DNA of 64,000 nucleotides from Magnetococcales bacterium (GTDB taxonomy: Bacteria > Pseudomonadota > Magnetococcia > Magnetococcales > Magnetaquicoccaceae): assembly GCA_002753095.1 (NCBI GenBank), contig PDZU01000001.1, forward strand, positions 1 through 64,000, read 5' to 3'. Shown here piece by piece: positions 62,066 through 64,000 of this stretch (positions within the stretch are counted from its first letter, which is position 1; the number at the start of each line of letters is the position of its first letter). The position numbers and the translations under genes are program-made. The notes below the pieces were generated by a model. The model was not told the DNA's origin, did not search any database, and saw nothing but the letters and a program-made list of their open reading frames with translations.

Positions 62066-63067
62066 TCAAGACGAGGGCAGTGTGGGTGGACGATAGCGGA
62101 GATATACCCACAAGCCAGGCAGACTGGCGATGATTTGTAACACGCGATTGATCAAAAAAGGGGTGCCCAAGGCATACAGACTGCTCTCCGGCTGCAACCA
62201 TTGGCAAATGTGCGCAAAAGCAGCCTCCCCAACCCCTAGACCACCGGGCGAAACGGGCAGTAAATTGGCAATCCAAGCCATGGGGGCAGCCAGAAAAAAA
62301 TGGTCTCCCAACGTATGCAGCAGACCCAGACTGCGGGCGATCCAGATTAAGGCAAGAATCTCCAAAGATTGGGCCAGAGCTGAAACCACGACAGCCGCCA
62401 AAAGATGTTTCTTATGCTGCCGAAAAGAACGGGCTGTCTGAAGCAACTGCTCCAACAGTGTGCGCTGCTGGCCCGCATCCGTCACCTCCCTATTGGCCAT
62501 CGCCAGACGGGGCAAGCGCTCCACGCCCCAAAAAAAGAGCCCCACCAGTAATGGTACCCCCAGCAGAGTCAGCAATAAGGAGAGTAATAATGCCTGACCC
62601 GACGTGGTGGCCGACAAGGCGGCCAGATTGGCCAAAGCCGCCAGCGTGGCAATGACAAACATGGCATAAAGCCCTGTGGCCCGGTCGGCCAGAATGGTGA
62701 TGATGGCCGCACTTTTTTGTGGGGCCGCACAGTGTCGCAACAGATAACTCATCCGCAAGGCATCCCCCCCCACCGAACCGGGTACCAGCAGATTGAAACA
62801 AAAGGTCAAATAGGTCATGCTATGGCTCCAGGCAAACGGGAGCATGATCCCCTGACTGTGTAGCAAAATCTGCCAACGCCACGCCCCCAAAGAGATCATC
62901 GCCAGATTGCAAAGCAACGCCACCGGCAACAAAGAGGGCTGTCGGATAAAATGGTCCAAAAGTGTTGGATCAAGCACCCCCTGTTGCCACAACAGGACAA
63001 CCATGCCCACCGCTACCCCTATCTTGAACACACCCCAGAGTCGTGTCCGCCATGCCGTATGCACCAT
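62066..63067 (-). CDS. Flippase-like / lysylphosphatidylglycerol synthase TM-region protein
   Basis: 333 residues from ATG 63067 (AAGG 7 bp upstream). Seven or eight hydrophobic helices in the UPF0104/LPG_synthase_TM pattern: NLLVPGSVGGDALRMSYLL near 110-128, ITILADRATGLYAM, and PVSPGGLGVGEAAFAHIC near the end. Such proteins are often lipid or glycolipid flippases or the MprF membrane part. A frame reaches further upstream to 63244, but lacks a start site and would add a non-hydrophobic stretch. Confidence 0.85.
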   Translation of the reverse strand: MVHTAWRTRLWGVFKIGVAVGMVVLLWQQGVLDPTLLDHFIRQPSLLPVALLCNLAMISLGAWRWQILLHSQGIMLPFAWSHSMTYLTFCFNLLVPGSVGGDALRMSYLLRHCAAPQKSAAIITILADRATGLYAMFVIATLAALANLAALSATTSGQALLLSLLLTLLGVPLLVGLFFWGVERLPRLAMANREVTDAGQQRTLLEQLLQTARSFRQHKKHLLAAVVVSALAQSLEILALIWIARSLGLLHTLGDHFFLAAPMAWIANLLPVSPGGLGVGEAAFAHICQWLQPESSLYALGTPFLINRVLQIIASLPGLWVYLRYRPPTLPSS

Positions 63068-63242
63068 AAGAAGCCTTATATCGAGAGAGAACAGAGGGTT
63101 GTACCTGCATGCTGTCGTACACGAGGCTGGATTTTTCCATGTGCCTGCAGTACAATCGATCCATCGTGTTACGACTGATTCCATCGGCCAACAAGTGGGG
63201 ATTTTTTGTACCCGATCTGTTGCCCTACCCGGATGGGTTCCC

Positions 63243-64000
63243 ATGAAGCACTATGCCAATCGCCCCTTTGTCATGCAATGGATCCTGCTGGGTGCCATGA
63301 CCCTGCTGTCTGGGGCCTTGTTGGGTGTTGATCTTTTTCAGGACTATACGTCGCAGAGTCGTTTGGAACGGGATCGCCTGCAGGCGCAACTGCGGGTGAT
63401 TCATGAAAATACCAACGCGTTGTTGCGCACGGCCCATACCATTCTGCAGCGCCTGCAGGCTGATCTGGCCCTGCATCCGCTGCAGGCAACGCAGGCCGCC
63501 AGCCAGATCAAACAGTGGGAGGCCTATGCGGTCATTCCCGGCATTCGCTCGTTGTTGGTGGTGGATGAACAAGGGATTGTTCGCTATTCCAACCGTACCG
63601 AATTGTTGCAGCTCGATGTCAAGCATCGCGCATTCTATGATACCCCACGCCGGCAACCGGAGCAAAACAGGCTCTATCTCTCCCCTCCTTTTCGTTCACG
63701 CATCGACAATCAAATTCTTGTCATGAATTTGTCACGGGCTCTTCTGGCGCCGGATGGCTCCTTTGCCGGTGTGGTGGCCATCACCCTGGATGCAGATTAT
63801 TTCCGTACCGTGATGCAATCGGTCCTGTATGCCGCTGATATGCAGGTGGCACTTCTCCACGGTGATGGTCAGCTTTTTCTGCAGGTGCCGGAGCGCGAGG
63901 TTCAATGGCACAAGGGTGAGGTCGTTTTTTTCGGTGAACAGGCCGAGCCTGGTCAGTTATGGCCGCAATGGCAGCACTATGGCTTTTCAGGCAAGCCGTC
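63243..64000 (+). CDS. Membrane sensor protein with extracytoplasmic PDC/Cache-like domain (partial)
   Basis: The frame from ATG 63243 stays open to the end of the window (about 252 residues seen). One N-terminal helix (QWILLGAMTLLSGALLGV, about 12-29) is followed by a coiled/helical stretch (SRLERDRLQAQLRVIHENTNALLRTAHTILQRLQADL) and a sensor region with VVDEQGIVRYSNRTELLQLDVKHRAFYDTPRR, LSPPFRS and VVAITLDADYFRTVMQ, typical of dCache/PDC domains. The effector (kinase, GGDEF or methyl-accepting) is beyond the window. Divergent from the flippase-like gene by 175 bp. Confidence 0.75.
   Translation, partial: MKHYANRPFVMQWILLGAMTLLSGALLGVDLFQDYTSQSRLERDRLQAQLRVIHENTNALLRTAHTILQRLQADLALHPLQATQAASQIKQWEAYAVIPGIRSLLVVDEQGIVRYSNRTELLQLDVKHRAFYDTPRRQPEQNRLYLSPPFRSRIDNQILVMNLSRALLAPDGSFAGVVAITLDADYFRTVMQSVLYAADMQVALLHGDGQLFLQVPEREVQWHKGEVVFFGEQAEPGQLWPQWQHYGFSGKP

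Noticed and set aside
1-64000. CRISPR arrays, tRNA or rRNA genes, prophage and insertion sequences
   Set aside because: No regularly spaced direct repeats, no cloverleaf-like stretches and no transposase or integrase sequence were found. The palindromic repeats are not evenly spaced and occur in both orientations.

Overview
The window is a densely packed Gram-negative chromosome segment with about 60 protein genes and no tRNA, rRNA, CRISPR array, transposase or phage gene that I could see. It encodes outer-membrane assembly (TamA/TamB), CMP-KDO synthesis, class III polyhydroxyalkanoate (PHA) synthase with a PhaR-type regulator, ETF-ubiquinone oxidoreductase and a two-gene B12-dependent ribonucleotide reductase. 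This fits a proteobacterium. A deep alphaproteobacterial lineage such as the Magnetococcales is plausible, partly because of the long palindromic intergenic repeats, but no magnetosome or other lineage-proving gene is present, so this is an inference.

Layout: 1-520 palindromic repeats. 597-4795 (minus) is a pair of overlapping fusion oxidoreductases (SDR+aldo/keto reductase and SDR+MDR-like). 5191-9360 is a PHA operon phaB-phaR-phasin-phaE-phaC with a clear PhaR-type operator. 9447-13769 carries miaA, pgi, a manganese (yybP-ykoY) riboswitch with its UPF0016 membrane protein, and engB. 14215-17152 (minus) has a DisA_N/DAC-like protein and ETF-QO. 17377-24138 is tamA-tamB, interrupted by a repeat. 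24132-28627 (minus) holds yciB, a lytic transglycosylase lipoprotein, kdsB, a DUF3108 protein and tyrS. 28664-34096 has anmK, a CusF-like copper chaperone, a GAF-GAF-HD-GYP protein, def-fmt and tpx. 34276-38071 has a SapC-family protein and a nonulosonic acid set neuC-neuB-neuA. 38255-41657 is a zinc locus: divergent substrate-binding protein and Fur-family regulator around a palindromic operator, plus a two-gene permease.

41751-47887 has hemL, an ankyrin protein, a DUF2782 protein, an MFS transporter coupled to a putative ATP-grasp protein, and a PstS-like protein. 47937-52998 has a DUF302 protein, split nrdJ, htpX and rpe. 53141-56208 has radC, a secreted metallophosphoesterase and an unknown protein. 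56679-57195 encodes two tiny exported peptides, one with a poly-lysine tail. 57284-63067 (minus) has a KdpE/KdpD-like two-component system whose sensor lacks the usual KdpD input domain, next to the potassium transporter Kup, then a flippase-like membrane protein. A membrane sensor gene runs off the right end.

Ten intergenic sites share a modular family of GC-rich hairpins, built from the same blocks in both orientations. It is the most distinctive non-coding feature of the window. The most unusual genes are the paired fusion oxidoreductases, the DAC-like protein, the KdpD-like sensor paired with kup and the zinc locus without ABC partners.
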